Origin: Streptomyces djakartensis
GTDB lineage: Bacteria > Actinomycetota > Actinomycetes > Streptomycetales > Streptomycetaceae
Length of the DNA: 64,000 nucleotides
Assembly: GCF_014651075.1 (NCBI RefSeq)
Contig: NZ_BMWE01000010.1
Coordinates: 124,001 to 188,000 of the forward strand
Direction: 5' to 3'
The position numbers were made by a program, and so were the translations under genes. The notes below the pieces were generated by a model, which did no database searches, was not told where the DNA came from, and saw only the letters and a list, made by a program, of their open reading frames with translations. Positions 16,231-25,929 of the stretch are shown here, in pieces (position 1 is the stretch's first letter; every line of letters starts with the position of its first letter).

Positions 16231-17358
16231 TCAGCTGAGGGACTTCAGCGCCGCCGCGTCGTACGGCGCCAGGTCCTCGAAGCGGCCGTCGAGCACCTTC
16301 CGCGCCCACAGCGGGTCCTGCAGCAGGGCGCGGCCGACGGCGACCATGTCGAACTCGTCGCGCTCGAAGCGGTCCAGGAGGTTGTCGAGGTCGCCGACCT
16401 CGGCGCCCTGGCCCTGGAAGGCCTTGATGAAGTCACCGTTCAGGCCGACCGAGCCGACGGTGATGGCGGGCTTGCCGGTGAGCTTCTTGGTCCAGCCGGC
16501 CAGGTTGAGGTCGGAGTCGTCGAACTCGGGGACCCAGTAGCGGCGGGTGGAGGCGTGGAAGGCGTCGACGCCGGCCGCCGCGAGCGGGGTCAGGATGGAC
16601 TCCAGCTCCTCGGGGGTCTCTGCGAGGCGGGCGTCGTAGGCGTCCTGCTTCCACTGGGAGTAGCGGAAGATGACGGGGAAGTCGGGGGAGACGGCCTCGC
16701 GGACGGCGGCGACGATCTCCGCCGAGAACCTGGCGCGGGCGACCCGGTCGCCGCCGTAGGCGTCGGTGCGGCGGTTGGTGCCCTCCCAGAGGAACTGGTC
16801 GAGCAGGTAGCCGTGCGCGCCGTGGAGTTCGACGCCGTCGAAGCCGATGCGCTCGGCGGCGGCGGCGGCCTCGGCGAACGCGCCGATGACGGCGTCGATG
16901 TCGGCCTGCGTCATGGCCTTGCCGGTGGGCTCGTCGGCGCCGATGCGCAGTCCGGAGGGGCCGACGGCGGGGGCGTCGGCGACGGGCGGCTCGCCCTGGT
17001 TGCGGACCATGCCGATGTGCCACAGCTGCGGCACGATGGTGCCGCCCGCGGCGTGCACCGCCTCGGCGACCTTGGCCCAGCCCGCGAGCTGCTCCTCGCC
17101 GTGGAACCGGGGGACGCGGTCGCTCTGCCCGGCGGAGTCGTGGCCGACGTAGGTGCCCTCGGTGACGATCAGGCCGACTCCGGCGGCGGCGCGGCGCGCG
17201 TAGTACGACAGCACGTCCTCGCCGGGGATGCCGCCCGGGGAGAACATGCGGGTCATGGGAGCCATCACGATCCGGTTCGGGACGGTCAGGCCGCCCAGCG
17301 TGACGGGCCGGGACAGGATTTCGGCGGCGCGGGAGGCGGCGGAGGCGGCGACGGTCAC
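16231..17358 (-). CDS. NADH:flavin oxidoreductase, Old Yellow Enzyme family
   Basis: A 375-residue single TIM-barrel OYE-like protein with FMN and substrate motifs: NRIVMAPMTRMF, IVPQLWHIGM, GFDGVELHGAHGYLLDQFLW (the His pair that binds the substrate carbonyl) and GSVGLNGDF. It reduces activated C=C bonds of enals/enones or nitro compounds with NAD(P)H. It lacks the C-terminal FeS/FAD domains of dienoyl-CoA reductases. GTG start at 17358. About 97 bp from the esterase start, possibly cotranscribed with it. Confidence 0.92.
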   Translation of the reverse strand: MTVAASAASRAAEILSRPVTLGGLTVPNRIVMAPMTRMFSPGGIPGEDVLSYYARRAAAGVGLIVTEGTYVGHDSAGQSDRVPRFHGEEQLAGWAKVAEAVHAAGGTIVPQLWHIGMVRNQGEPPVADAPAVGPSGLRIGADEPTGKAMTQADIDAVIGAFAEAAAAAERIGFDGVELHGAHGYLLDQFLWEGTNRRTDAYGGDRVARARFSAEIVAAVREAVSPDFPVIFRYSQWKQDAYDARLAETPEELESILTPLAAAGVDAFHASTRRYWVPEFDDSDLNLAGWTKKLTGKPAITVGSVGLNGDFIKAFQGQGAEVGDLDNLLDRFERDEFDMVAVGRALLQDPLWARKVLDGRFEDLAPYDAAALKSLS

Positions 17359-17470
17359 GTAGGACTCCTCAGGGGGTACCGGTCAGTATGTGCATGCGCA
17401 TAGGACGCACATTCCAACAGTCCGCCCCGGCCGCGGCATCCCGGCCCAACTGTGATCCCGCACACACGCC

Positions 17471-17512
17471 CGAGGGCGGCACCCCCTGTCGGAACAGGAA
17501 GTGCCGCCCTCG
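17471..17512 (-). terminator. groEL terminator
   Basis: Arms of 12 bp (17471-17482, 17501-17512) with an inner CCTGT/ACAGG stem, 27 bp past the groEL stop. A compound hairpin typical of an intrinsic terminator in this genus. Confidence 0.7.
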
Positions 17513-17538
17513 GCAAGGACGTTGATCGACCGGGTCGA

Positions 17539-19161
<1,623 letters not shown>

Positions 19162-19287
19162 GTGAAGTGGTCCCTCCAGGACTGGGGGTGATTACTTCGG
19201 ACCGCGCCCGCGCCCGCGACGGACGGCTCGCTTGCCTCGTGGTTCCTTCCCACCCGGCCTGCGGGCCTCACCGACCCGGTCCTTACG

Positions 19288-19348
19288 TTGTCACTCTCAC
19301 CTTCAGAGTGCTAACGCAATGATTAGCACTCGGGCATGGCGAGTGCAA
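19288..19348 (-). promoter_or_regulatory. groEL promoter with CIRCE (HrcA) operator
   Basis: On the minus strand: -35 TTGCAC (19348-19343), exactly 17 bp, -10 TAATCA (19325-19320). Immediately downstream is a CIRCE element, TTAGCACTC (19314-19306)-N9-GAGTGACAA (19296-19288), with two mismatches in the distal arm. A third half-site GAGTGCTAA (19331-19323) overlaps the -10, making a second perfect pair with the proximal arm at 8-bp spacing. This is the known HrcA arrangement for Streptomyces groE genes. Confidence 0.88.
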
Positions 19349-19419
19349 GCGCCTCCCGGGGATCGGGCGGGGGCGTCAGCCACCCGCGAAACCGCCCGGC
19401 ACCCTCTTCGAACAGGCCG

Positions 19420-19451
19420 AAGGGCCCGCACCCCGGGGGGTGCGGGCCCTT
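19420..19451 (-). terminator. Cold-shock gene terminator
   Basis: A perfect 14-bp stem with a 4-nt loop (arms 19420-19433, 19438-19451), 42 bp past the csp stop and before the groEL promoter. Confidence 0.75.
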
Positions 19452-19492
19452 CTGAGAAGACCGGTCGCCTGAGCGTTGGTCGTGGTGCGCGT

Positions 19493-19696
19493 TCAGGCAG
19501 AGACGCGAACCATGTCGGCCTGCGGACCCTTCTGGCCCTGCGAGATCTCGAACTCGACCCGCTGGCCCTCTTCCAGGGTGCGGTAGCCGTCCATCTGGAT
19601 CGCGCTGTAGTGGACGAAAACATCCGCACCACCGTCGACCGCGATGAAGCCGTACCCCTTCTCCGCGTTGAACCACTTGACGGTGCCCTGAGCCAT
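19493..19696 (-). CDS. CspA-family cold-shock protein
   Basis: A 67-residue single cold-shock domain with RNP1-type KGYGFIAV and RNP2-type VFVHYSAI. It binds single-stranded nucleic acid and acts as an RNA chaperone. The start MAQGTVKWFN is the family consensus. About 450 bp without a gene lie upstream, leaving space for a long leader. Confidence 0.95.
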   Translation of the reverse strand: MAQGTVKWFNAEKGYGFIAVDGGADVFVHYSAIQMDGYRTLEEGQRVEFEISQGQKGPQADMVRVSA

Positions 19697-20143
19697 GCCT
19701 AACTCCCCTATTACTGGCCCTTGCACAGATCCACACTTCGCGGACCCGGGTCAGACCTCACCCCCCACGGTTGGGGGCGTGCGCCGGAACGCGTCGACCG
19801 CGGCTGAATGTATCTGTCCAACTGCCGTCTGCAACAGGTCAATCGGACGAGAATTCCGGACGCACAGCATCCGGAATGTGGGGAGAATTCGCCAGACTTC
19901 AGGGCAAGTCGGGCCACACAAAGGGAACAAAAGCCGCGAAAGACCGACACACTTTGGCTACATCTGGTCGGGTCCGCGGCAGAAATTAAGGGCTCTCGAT
20001 CAGCGGACCGGGAGCGCGTTCCCCAACTGTACCGCGCTCAATCACACTGAATTGCCCCCTCCGCTTCTCTCACGGAGGGGGCAATTCAATGAACTCTCAG
20101 TCACCGCAGTTACCGAAGGTAACAAACGGGTCGGCCGACCGGT
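19697..20143. other. Intergenic space upstream of csp
   Basis: About 450 bp without a credible gene. It should contain the csp promoter and possibly a long 5' leader, as known for other cold-shock genes. The only clear structure is the terminator hairpin at 20048-20088. The GC content dips around 19800-19990. Confidence 0.5.
20048..20088 (-). terminator. thrC-moaD operon terminator
   Basis: A perfect 16-bp inverted repeat (20048-20063 and 20073-20088, 9-nt loop), about 55 bp past the MoaD-like stop on the minus strand. Confidence 0.75.
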
Positions 20144-20419
20144 TCAGCCACCGGCGACGGCGGGGATGATCGACACGCCGGCACCGTCCGGCGTCGCCGT
20201 CTCCAGCCCCTGCTCGAACCGCACGTCGTCGTCGTTGACGTACACGTTGACGAACCGGCGCAGCTTGCCCTGGTCGTCCAGCACCCGGGCGGCGATCCCC
20301 GTGTGGTTCTTCTCCAGATCGGCGATGACCTCCCCGAGGGTCGCCCCTTCGGCGGACACCTCGGCCTGACCGCCGGTGTAGGTACGCAGGATGGTGGGGA
20401 TGCGAACGGTGACGCTCAT
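20144..20419 (-). CDS. MoaD/ThiS-family sulfur-carrier-like protein
   Basis: A 91-residue beta-grasp protein ending AVAGG. The terminal Gly-Gly is what sulfur-carrier proteins (MoaD, ThiS, CysO) need for adenylation and thiocarboxylation. Motifs: VTVRIPTILRTYTGG and FVNVYVNDDDVR. It is downstream of thrC in the same orientation (103 bp apart). CysO-type carriers serve a PLP-dependent cysteine synthase in actinobacteria; which enzyme this one serves is unknown. ATG start. Confidence 0.87.
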   Translation of the reverse strand: MSVTVRIPTILRTYTGGQAEVSAEGATLGEVIADLEKNHTGIAARVLDDQGKLRRFVNVYVNDDDVRFEQGLETATPDGAGVSIIPAVAGG

Positions 20420-20467
20420 CGGAACATGACCTCCGGTTTTATTGAAGCTACGGAAGGGGCGCGCCCT

Positions 20468-20498
20468 CAGGGGCGCGGGGAACTGCGCGACCAGCCCC
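20468..20498. repeat. Dispersed intergenic repeat, copy 1
   Basis: Copy of a roughly 30-bp element (core GGGGCGCGGGGAACTGCGCG) found at least five times in this window, here between thrC and the MoaD-like gene. Confidence 0.75.
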
Positions 20499-20521
20499 CA
20501 CCGGCCCGCAGCGAACAACGA

Positions 20522-21808
20522 TCAGGCGAGTCCGGCATCCCGGAACGAGTCCAGGTTGGGCCGAATGGTCGCAGTCAGCCCCGTGCCCGCCACCGCGTCC
20601 AGCGTCTTCAGACCATCCCCGGTATTCAGCACCACCGTGCTCTTCGCCGGGTCGAGCACCCCGTTCTCGATCAGCTTGCGCGTCACACCCACCGTCACCC
20701 CGCCGGCGGTCTCCGCGAAGATCCCCTCGGTCCTGGCAAGGACCTTGATCGCGTCGACGACCTGCTCGTCCGTCACGTCCTCCACGAAACCACCCGTACG
20801 CCGCGCGATGTCCAGCACGTACGGCCCGTCCGCCGGGTTGCCGATCGCCAGCGACTTGGCGATGGTGTCCGGCTTCTGCGGGCGGACGACGTCGTGTCCG
20901 GCCTTGAACGCCGTCGACACCGGCGAGCAGCCCTCGGCCTGGGCACCGAAGATCTTGTACGGCTTGTCCTCAACCAGACCGAGCTTGATCAGCTCCTGCA
21001 GACCCTTGTCGATCTTCGTGAGCTGCGACCCCGAGGCGATCGGCACGACCAGCTGGTCCGGGAGCCGCCAGCCCAGCTGCTCGCAGATCTCGTACGCGAG
21101 GGTCTTGGAACCCTCCGCGTAGTAGGGCCGCAGGTTGACGTTGACGAAGCCCCAGCCCTCACCGGCCGGGTCGCCGATCAGCTCGGAGCAGAAACGGTTC
21201 ACGTCGTCGTAGTTGCCCTCGATGCCGACGAGCTCGCCGCCGTAGACCGCGGCCATGACGACCTTGCCCTGCTCCAGGTCGTGCGGGATGAACACGCAGG
21301 ACCGGAAGCCGGCCCGGGCCGCGGCCGCACCCACCGCACCGGCGAGGTTGCCGGTCGAGGAGCAGGAGAGGGTGGTGAAACCGAAGGCGCGCGCCGCCTC
21401 CAGCGCCTGGGCGACGACCCGGTCCTTGAAGGAGTGCGTCGGGTTGCCGGAGTCGTCCTTGACGAACAGCTTGCCCTCGTCGACGCCGAGCTCACGGGCG
21501 AGGTTGTCGGCCTTGACGAGCTGGGTCCAGCCGGGGTTGATGTTCGGCTTGGTCGCCACGTCCGCGGGGACGGGCAGCAGGGGGGCGTAGCGCCAGATGT
21601 TCGAGGGGCCCGACTCGATGCGCTTACGCAGCTCCTCGGTGTCGTAGGCCGAGAAGTCGTAGGCGATCTCCAGCGGGCCGAAACACTCCTCGCACGCGAA
21701 GACCGGGCCGAGAGGCACGCGGTGACCGCACTCGCGGCAGCTCAGGGCGGCGGCGGGGCCGAGGTCCACGGTGGATTCGGTGGTGCTTGCAACAGTCTGC
21801 ACAGCCAT
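20522..21808 (-). CDS. thrC: Threonine synthase
   Basis: A 428-residue PLP enzyme converting O-phospho-L-homoserine to L-threonine. It belongs to the fold-type II group; Lys128 in NPTHSFKDR is the PLP lysine, and CSSTGNLAGAVGAAAARAG is the phosphate-binding loop. The N-terminus has CRECG and CEECF, a Cys4 metal-like knuckle seen in actinobacterial threonine synthases. ATG start. It is followed by the MoaD-like gene and a shared terminator. Confidence 0.95.
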   Translation of the reverse strand: MAVQTVASTTESTVDLGPAAALSCRECGHRVPLGPVFACEECFGPLEIAYDFSAYDTEELRKRIESGPSNIWRYAPLLPVPADVATKPNINPGWTQLVKADNLARELGVDEGKLFVKDDSGNPTHSFKDRVVAQALEAARAFGFTTLSCSSTGNLAGAVGAAAARAGFRSCVFIPHDLEQGKVVMAAVYGGELVGIEGNYDDVNRFCSELIGDPAGEGWGFVNVNLRPYYAEGSKTLAYEICEQLGWRLPDQLVVPIASGSQLTKIDKGLQELIKLGLVEDKPYKIFGAQAEGCSPVSTAFKAGHDVVRPQKPDTIAKSLAIGNPADGPYVLDIARRTGGFVEDVTDEQVVDAIKVLARTEGIFAETAGGVTVGVTRKLIENGVLDPAKSTVVLNTGDGLKTLDAVAGTGLTATIRPNLDSFRDAGLA

Positions 21809-22139
21809 GTGAGGCGAGGCCCTTTCTCCTCATCTTCCTCACGACGCATCTCGCCGTGAGACGGATTTGGCACCTTCCCGAGCCGGGAGCCTCGCGCATG
21901 GGGTCGACAGTGACCTACGAGTACCGACTGGAGGGTTGCCGGGGCTTCATCGGGCCGTTTCCCTCTGCCCCTCTGGATGAGCTGTATGTGGTTGTGAACG
22001 GCGGCTGACCCCGGACATGCGATGGTCATCCGCCTTGTTCAAGACTGTAACCGACGACCAGGACAGTTGAGATAGTCGTCCGAACCGCGAGACGGCTCAC
22101 AGTCCGTCCCCGCCGAGAGAACGCTAAGGAGCCGCCACG
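21809..22139. other. Intergenic space thrC/gpgS
   Basis: About 330 bp between divergent genes. Promoters for both must lie here. It holds one possible small ORF (21898-22008). No riboswitch fold or clear attenuator was recognised. Confidence 0.4.
21898..22008 (+). CDS. Possible 36-residue peptide
   Basis: ATG-initiated reading frame MGSTVTYEYRLEGCRGFIG... ending PLDELYVVVNGG. Third positions are less GC-biased than in neighbours and no convincing Shine-Dalgarno precedes it, so it may be chance. It is listed because the composition looks protein-like and the space is otherwise unexplained. Confidence 0.25.
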   Translation: MGSTVTYEYRLEGCRGFIGPFPSAPLDELYVVVNGG

Positions 22140-23084
22140 GTGCTGGAAGAAGTCGAGCGCTGGCTGGGCACCCGTTCCTGGTCCGCATCCGATCGCCCGC
22201 TCCACCGGATACTGGCCGCCAAGCAGCGCACCGGCCAGACGGTGAGCGTCGTGCTGCCCGCCCTCAACGAGGAGGAGACGGTCGGCGACATCGTCGCCGT
22301 CATCCGACACGACCTGATGCGGCAGGTCCCGCTCGTCGACGAGCTGGTCGTCGTCGACTCGGGGTCGACCGACCGCACCTCGGAGGTCGCCGCCGCCGCG
22401 GGCGCGACGGTGGTGCACCGGGACGCGATACTCCCGCGCCTGCCGGCCGTGCCCGGCAAGGGCGAGGTGCTGTGGCGTTCACTTCTCGTCACCCGCGGGG
22501 ACGTCGTCTGCTTCGTCGACGCCGACCTCAAGGACTTCTCGTCCGAGTTCGTCTCCGGGATCGTCGGCCCGCTGCTCACCGACCCGGACGTCGACCTGGT
22601 GAAGGGCATGTACGACCGCCCCCTGCAAGGCGCGGCCGGGCAGGGCGGCCGGGTCACGGAGCTGATGGCCAGGCCGCTGCTCAACCTGCACTGGCCGCAG
22701 CTGGCCGGGTTCGTGCAGCCGCTCGGCGGCGAGTACGCGGCCCGCCGCTCGCTGCTGGAGCAGCTGCCGTTCCCCGTCGGGTACGGCGTCGAGCTGGGCA
22801 TGCTGGTCGACGCCCTGCACCTGGTGGGTCTGGACGCCCTCGCCCAGGTGGACGTCGGGGTGCGCAAGCACCGGCACCAGGACGGGCAGGCGCTGGGCCG
22901 GATGGCCGCCGCGATCTACCGCACGGCCCAGCTGCGGCTGGCCCGCGGGCATCTGGTCCGGCCTTCCCTGACGCAGTTCGAGCGGGGCCCGGACGGCTTC
23001 GAGCCGCGCACCTACTCCGTCGACACCGAGGAGCGCCCGCCGATGGCGGAGATCGCCGAGTACCAGGCGCGGAGAGCGGCCTGA
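22140..23084 (+). CDS. gpgS: Glucosyl-3-phosphoglycerate synthase
   Basis: A 314-residue GT81-type (GT-A fold) retaining glycosyltransferase. It transfers glucose from an NDP-glucose to 3-phosphoglycerate, the first step to glucosylglycerate and related methylglucose polymers. Motifs: SVVLPALNEEETVGDIV, DELVVVDSGSTDRTSEVA, VCFVDADLKDF (the metal-binding DxD) and GGEYAARRSLLEQLPFPVGYGVE. GTG start with AAGGAG ten bases upstream. It lies just upstream of otsAB, grouping solute-synthesis genes. Confidence 0.92.
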   Translation: MLEEVERWLGTRSWSASDRPLHRILAAKQRTGQTVSVVLPALNEEETVGDIVAVIRHDLMRQVPLVDELVVVDSGSTDRTSEVAAAAGATVVHRDAILPRLPAVPGKGEVLWRSLLVTRGDVVCFVDADLKDFSSEFVSGIVGPLLTDPDVDLVKGMYDRPLQGAAGQGGRVTELMARPLLNLHWPQLAGFVQPLGGEYAARRSLLEQLPFPVGYGVELGMLVDALHLVGLDALAQVDVGVRKHRHQDGQALGRMAAAIYRTAQLRLARGHLVRPSLTQFERGPDGFEPRTYSVDTEERPPMAEIAEYQARRAA

Positions 23085-23157
23085 CCGGGCTGGTTTTCGG
23101 CCGGACGAGGCAGGTCCGTACGTTTGAGCGTTTACAGGCCGGGCTAGGTTGAGGCCT

Positions 23158-24567
23158 ATGGGTGCGACGTACGGTTCTGCACGGGTTCTGGTGGCCTCCA
23201 ACCGTGGCCCGGTCTCCTACACGGTCGGCGAGGACGGTTCGCTGAACGCCAAGCGCGGCGGCGGCGGGCTGGTCTCCGGACTGTCCGCGATCGGCTCGGA
23301 CGCGGACACGCTGTGGGTGTGCTCGGCGCTGTCCGACGGCGACCGGGAGGCGGTCCGGCGGGGCGTCGGTGAGGACGGCGTGCGGATGCTGGACATCCCG
23401 GCGGACGTGCACGCGGACGCCTACAACGGCATCGCGAACTCGGTGCTGTGGTTCGTGCACCACATGCTGTACCAGACGCCGCTGGAGCCGGTCTTCGACG
23501 CGGAGTTCCGGCGGCAGTGGGCGTCGTACGAGACGTACAACCGCGCTTTCGCCGAGGCGCTGGCCGCGGAGGCGGCGCGGGGCGCGGCGGTCGTGGTGCA
23601 GGACTACCACCTGACGCTGGTCCCGGGCATGCTCCGCGAGCTGCGGCCGGACCTGCGCATCGGCCACTTCTCGCACACGCCGTGGGCGCCGCCCGAGTAC
23701 TTCCGGATGCTGCCGGACGACGTGGCCGGGCAGGTGCTGAGCGGCATGCTGGGCGCGGACCGGCTGGGCTTCCTCACGCAGCGCTGGGCGGACGCGTTCA
23801 CGGCGTGCGCCGAGCGGTTCGCGGGCGGGCTCGGGGGCACCCGGATCGGCGTCCACGGACTGGGGGCCGACGCGGACTTCCTGCGCAGGCGGTCGCACGA
23901 GCGGGACGTCGAGGAGCGGATGGCGGCGCTGCGGGAGGAGATCGGCCCGGCTCCGGACGGCGGTGCCCGCCGCACCATCGTCCGGGTCGACCGCACCGAG
24001 CTGTCGAAGAACATCGTGCGCGGCCTGCTGGCCTACCGCCGGCTGCTTCAGACCCACGCCGAGTGGCGCGAGCGCGTGGTGCACGTCGCCTTCGCGTATC
24101 CGTCCCGGCAGGACCTGGCGGTGTACCGGGACTACACGGCCGAGGTGCGGCGGCTGGCGGACGAGATCAACGCCGAGTACGGGACACCGGGGTGGACCCC
24201 GATCCTCCTGAACCTCAAGGACGACTTCGCCCGCTCGCTGGCCGCGTACCGGCTGGCCGACGTGGCGCTCGTCAACCCCATCCGCGACGGCATGAACCTC
24301 GTCGCCAAGGAGGTCCCGCTGGTCTCCGACGCGGGCTGCGCGCTGGTGCTGTCGCGGGAGGCCGGGGCGTACGAGGAGCTCGGCGAGGACGCGATCACGG
24401 TGAACCCGTACGACATCACGGGCACGGCGGCCGCGCTGCACGAGGCGCTGTCGATGCGCCCGGAGGAGCGGGCCGAGCGGAGCAAGCGCCTGGCGGCGGC
24501 GGGGACGGCGCTGCCGCCGACGCGGTGGTTCCTGGACCAGCTCGAGGCGCTGAGGGCTGATCAGTGA
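23158..24567 (+). CDS. otsA: Trehalose-6-phosphate synthase
   Basis: A 469-residue GT20 enzyme: UDP/GDP-glucose + glucose 6-phosphate to trehalose 6-phosphate. The N-terminus VLVASNRGPVSY, the GGGGLVSGL loop, QDYHLTLVPGML, FSHTPWAPPEYF, RVDRTELSKNI and the nucleotide-sugar site RDGMNLVAKE are all intact. ATG at 23158. The stop overlaps the otsB start as ATGA, so the two are translationally coupled. Confidence 0.95.
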   Translation: MGATYGSARVLVASNRGPVSYTVGEDGSLNAKRGGGGLVSGLSAIGSDADTLWVCSALSDGDREAVRRGVGEDGVRMLDIPADVHADAYNGIANSVLWFVHHMLYQTPLEPVFDAEFRRQWASYETYNRAFAEALAAEAARGAAVVVQDYHLTLVPGMLRELRPDLRIGHFSHTPWAPPEYFRMLPDDVAGQVLSGMLGADRLGFLTQRWADAFTACAERFAGGLGGTRIGVHGLGADADFLRRRSHERDVEERMAALREEIGPAPDGGARRTIVRVDRTELSKNIVRGLLAYRRLLQTHAEWRERVVHVAFAYPSRQDLAVYRDYTAEVRRLADEINAEYGTPGWTPILLNLKDDFARSLAAYRLADVALVNPIRDGMNLVAKEVPLVSDAGCALVLSREAGAYEELGEDAITVNPYDITGTAAALHEALSMRPEERAERSKRLAAAGTALPPTRWFLDQLEALRADQ

Positions 24568-25415
24568 TGACCGGCTCCACCGGCTCCGCGCTGCCGACGC
24601 CGACCACGGCCCCCGGCCGGGACGGCCTCGACGCCATCCTCGCCCGGCCCGGCAAGGCCCTGATCGCGCTGGACTTCGACGGGACGCTCGCGCCGATCGT
24701 GGCCGACCCCGAGCAGGCCCGGGCGCACCCCGAGGCGCTGACCGCGCTGGCCGCGCTCGCGCCGAAGGTGGCCGCCGTTGCGGTGATCACCGGGCGGCCC
24801 GCCGAGGTCGCCGTGCGCAACGGCGGTTTCGCGGACGCCCCCGGCCTTGAGCACCTCGTCGTGCTCGGGCACTACGGCGCCGAGCGGTGGGACGCCCGCA
24901 GCGGCGAGGTCAGCGCCCCCGCCCCGCACCCGGGCGTGGCCGCGGCCCGTACCGAGCTGCCCGAGCTCCTCGACCGGCTCGGCGCGTCGCAGGGCACCTG
25001 GATCGAGGAGAAGGGCCGGGCGGTGGCCGTGCACACCCGCCGGGCCGCCGATCCGCAGGCCGCCCTCGACTCCCTGCGCGAACCGCTCGCCGGCCTCGCG
25101 CACCGGCACGGCCTGATCGTCGAGCCCGGCCGCATGGTCCTGGAACTGCGCCCGCCCGGCATGGACAAGGGCGTCGCGCTCACCGGGTTCGCCCGGGAGA
25201 TCGGCGCCGGGTCCGTCCTCTTCGCCGGCGACGACCTGGGCGACCTGCCCGCCTACTCCGCCGTCGACAAGCTGCGCGCGGACGGCACCCCGGGCCTGCT
25301 GGTGTGCAGCGGCAGCGCCGAGGTGACCGAGCTGAGGGAACGGGCGGACCTGGTGGTGGACGGCCCCGAGGGCGTCGTACGCCTCCTCGGCACCCTGGCG
25401 GCCCGCCTCGGCTGA
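24567..25415 (+). CDS. otsB: Trehalose-6-phosphate phosphatase
   Basis: A 282-residue HAD-superfamily phosphatase completing trehalose synthesis. Motif I is ALDFDGTLAPI (nucleophile Asp), then AVITGRP and the C-terminal ELRPPGMDKGVAL plus FAGDDLGDLPAY (motif IV). The ATG overlaps the otsA stop by one base. Length is usual for the family. Confidence 0.95.
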   Translation: MTGSTGSALPTPTTAPGRDGLDAILARPGKALIALDFDGTLAPIVADPEQARAHPEALTALAALAPKVAAVAVITGRPAEVAVRNGGFADAPGLEHLVVLGHYGAERWDARSGEVSAPAPHPGVAAARTELPELLDRLGASQGTWIEEKGRAVAVHTRRAADPQAALDSLREPLAGLAHRHGLIVEPGRMVLELRPPGMDKGVALTGFAREIGAGSVLFAGDDLGDLPAYSAVDKLRADGTPGLLVCSGSAEVTELRERADLVVDGPEGVVRLLGTLAARLG

Positions 25416-25458
25416 AGGTCCACCTGACGGTCGTCACGAACGACGACCGCACTCACCC

Positions 25459-25488
25459 CAGGGGGCGCGGGGAACTGCGCGACCAGCC
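25459..25488. repeat. Dispersed intergenic repeat, copy 2
   Basis: Same ~30-bp element as at 20468, about 45 bp after otsB. The sequence CACTCACC(C/T)CAGGGGGCGCGG recurs about 100 bp further on. Confidence 0.75.
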
Positions 25489-25553
25489 ACGACGCGCCCG
25501 CACCCGCGACGGCCGGACGCCCAGGACCCTCGTCAGGAACGGTGACCGCACTC

Positions 25554-25606
25554 ACCTCAGGGGGCGCGGGGCGGTGCCGATATGCGGCTCCGCCGCGGGG
25601 CGCGAA
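25554..25606. repeat. Dispersed intergenic repeat, variant copy 3
   Basis: Begins like copy 2 (GGGGGCGCGGGG) but continues into GCGGCTCCGCCGCGGGGCGC, a variant ending. A similar GCGGCGGAGCCGCATATCGA occurs at 60193 in inverse orientation. Confidence 0.6.
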
Positions 25607-25648
25607 CAACCCCCACGCACCCGCACCCGCCGGACGGCCCAGGCCCCC

Positions 25649-25894
25649 TCAGCGTTCCGCCCGCCGCGTCTCCCGTATCCGCCGCAGCCGGTTCACCGTC
25701 ACCGGGTCGTGGGCCAGGGCCCGCGGGTCGTCCAGCAGGGCGTTGAGGAGCTGGTAGTAGCGCACGGGGGCGAGGCCCAGCTCCTCCCGGACGGCACGTT
25801 CCTTCGCTCCGGGGCCGGGGAAACCGCGGCGTTCGAGCGCGAGGATGTCCCGCTCCCTGCGCCCGAGCCGCGTCGGGTCGTACTCCTCGTCCAT
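25649..25894 (-). CDS. DUF3263 domain-containing protein
   Basis: An 81-residue protein starting MDEEYDPTRLGRRERDILAL, with RGFPGPGAKERAVREELG and a YYQLLNALLDDPRAL helix: the DUF3263 pattern, resembling a sigma-4/HTH-like fold. Function unknown; common in actinobacteria. It follows the sugar-binding lipoprotein gene by 35 bp on the same strand? No: it is downstream of that gene's stop, so possibly cotranscribed with it. Confidence 0.82.
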   Translation of the reverse strand: MDEEYDPTRLGRRERDILALERRGFPGPGAKERAVREELGLAPVRYYQLLNALLDDPRALAHDPVTVNRLRRIRETRRAER

Positions 25895-25929
25895 GTCCGG
25901 CACCGTAACGCCCGCCACCGACAGCGGCC

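Noticed and set aside
21809..22139. Threonine attenuator or riboswitch ahead of thrC
   Set aside because: No run of Thr/Ile codons and no terminator/antiterminator pair were found.
22681..24441. 586-codon minus-strand open frame across gpgS and otsA
   Set aside because: Antisense shadow; the plus-strand proteins have complete catalytic motifs.
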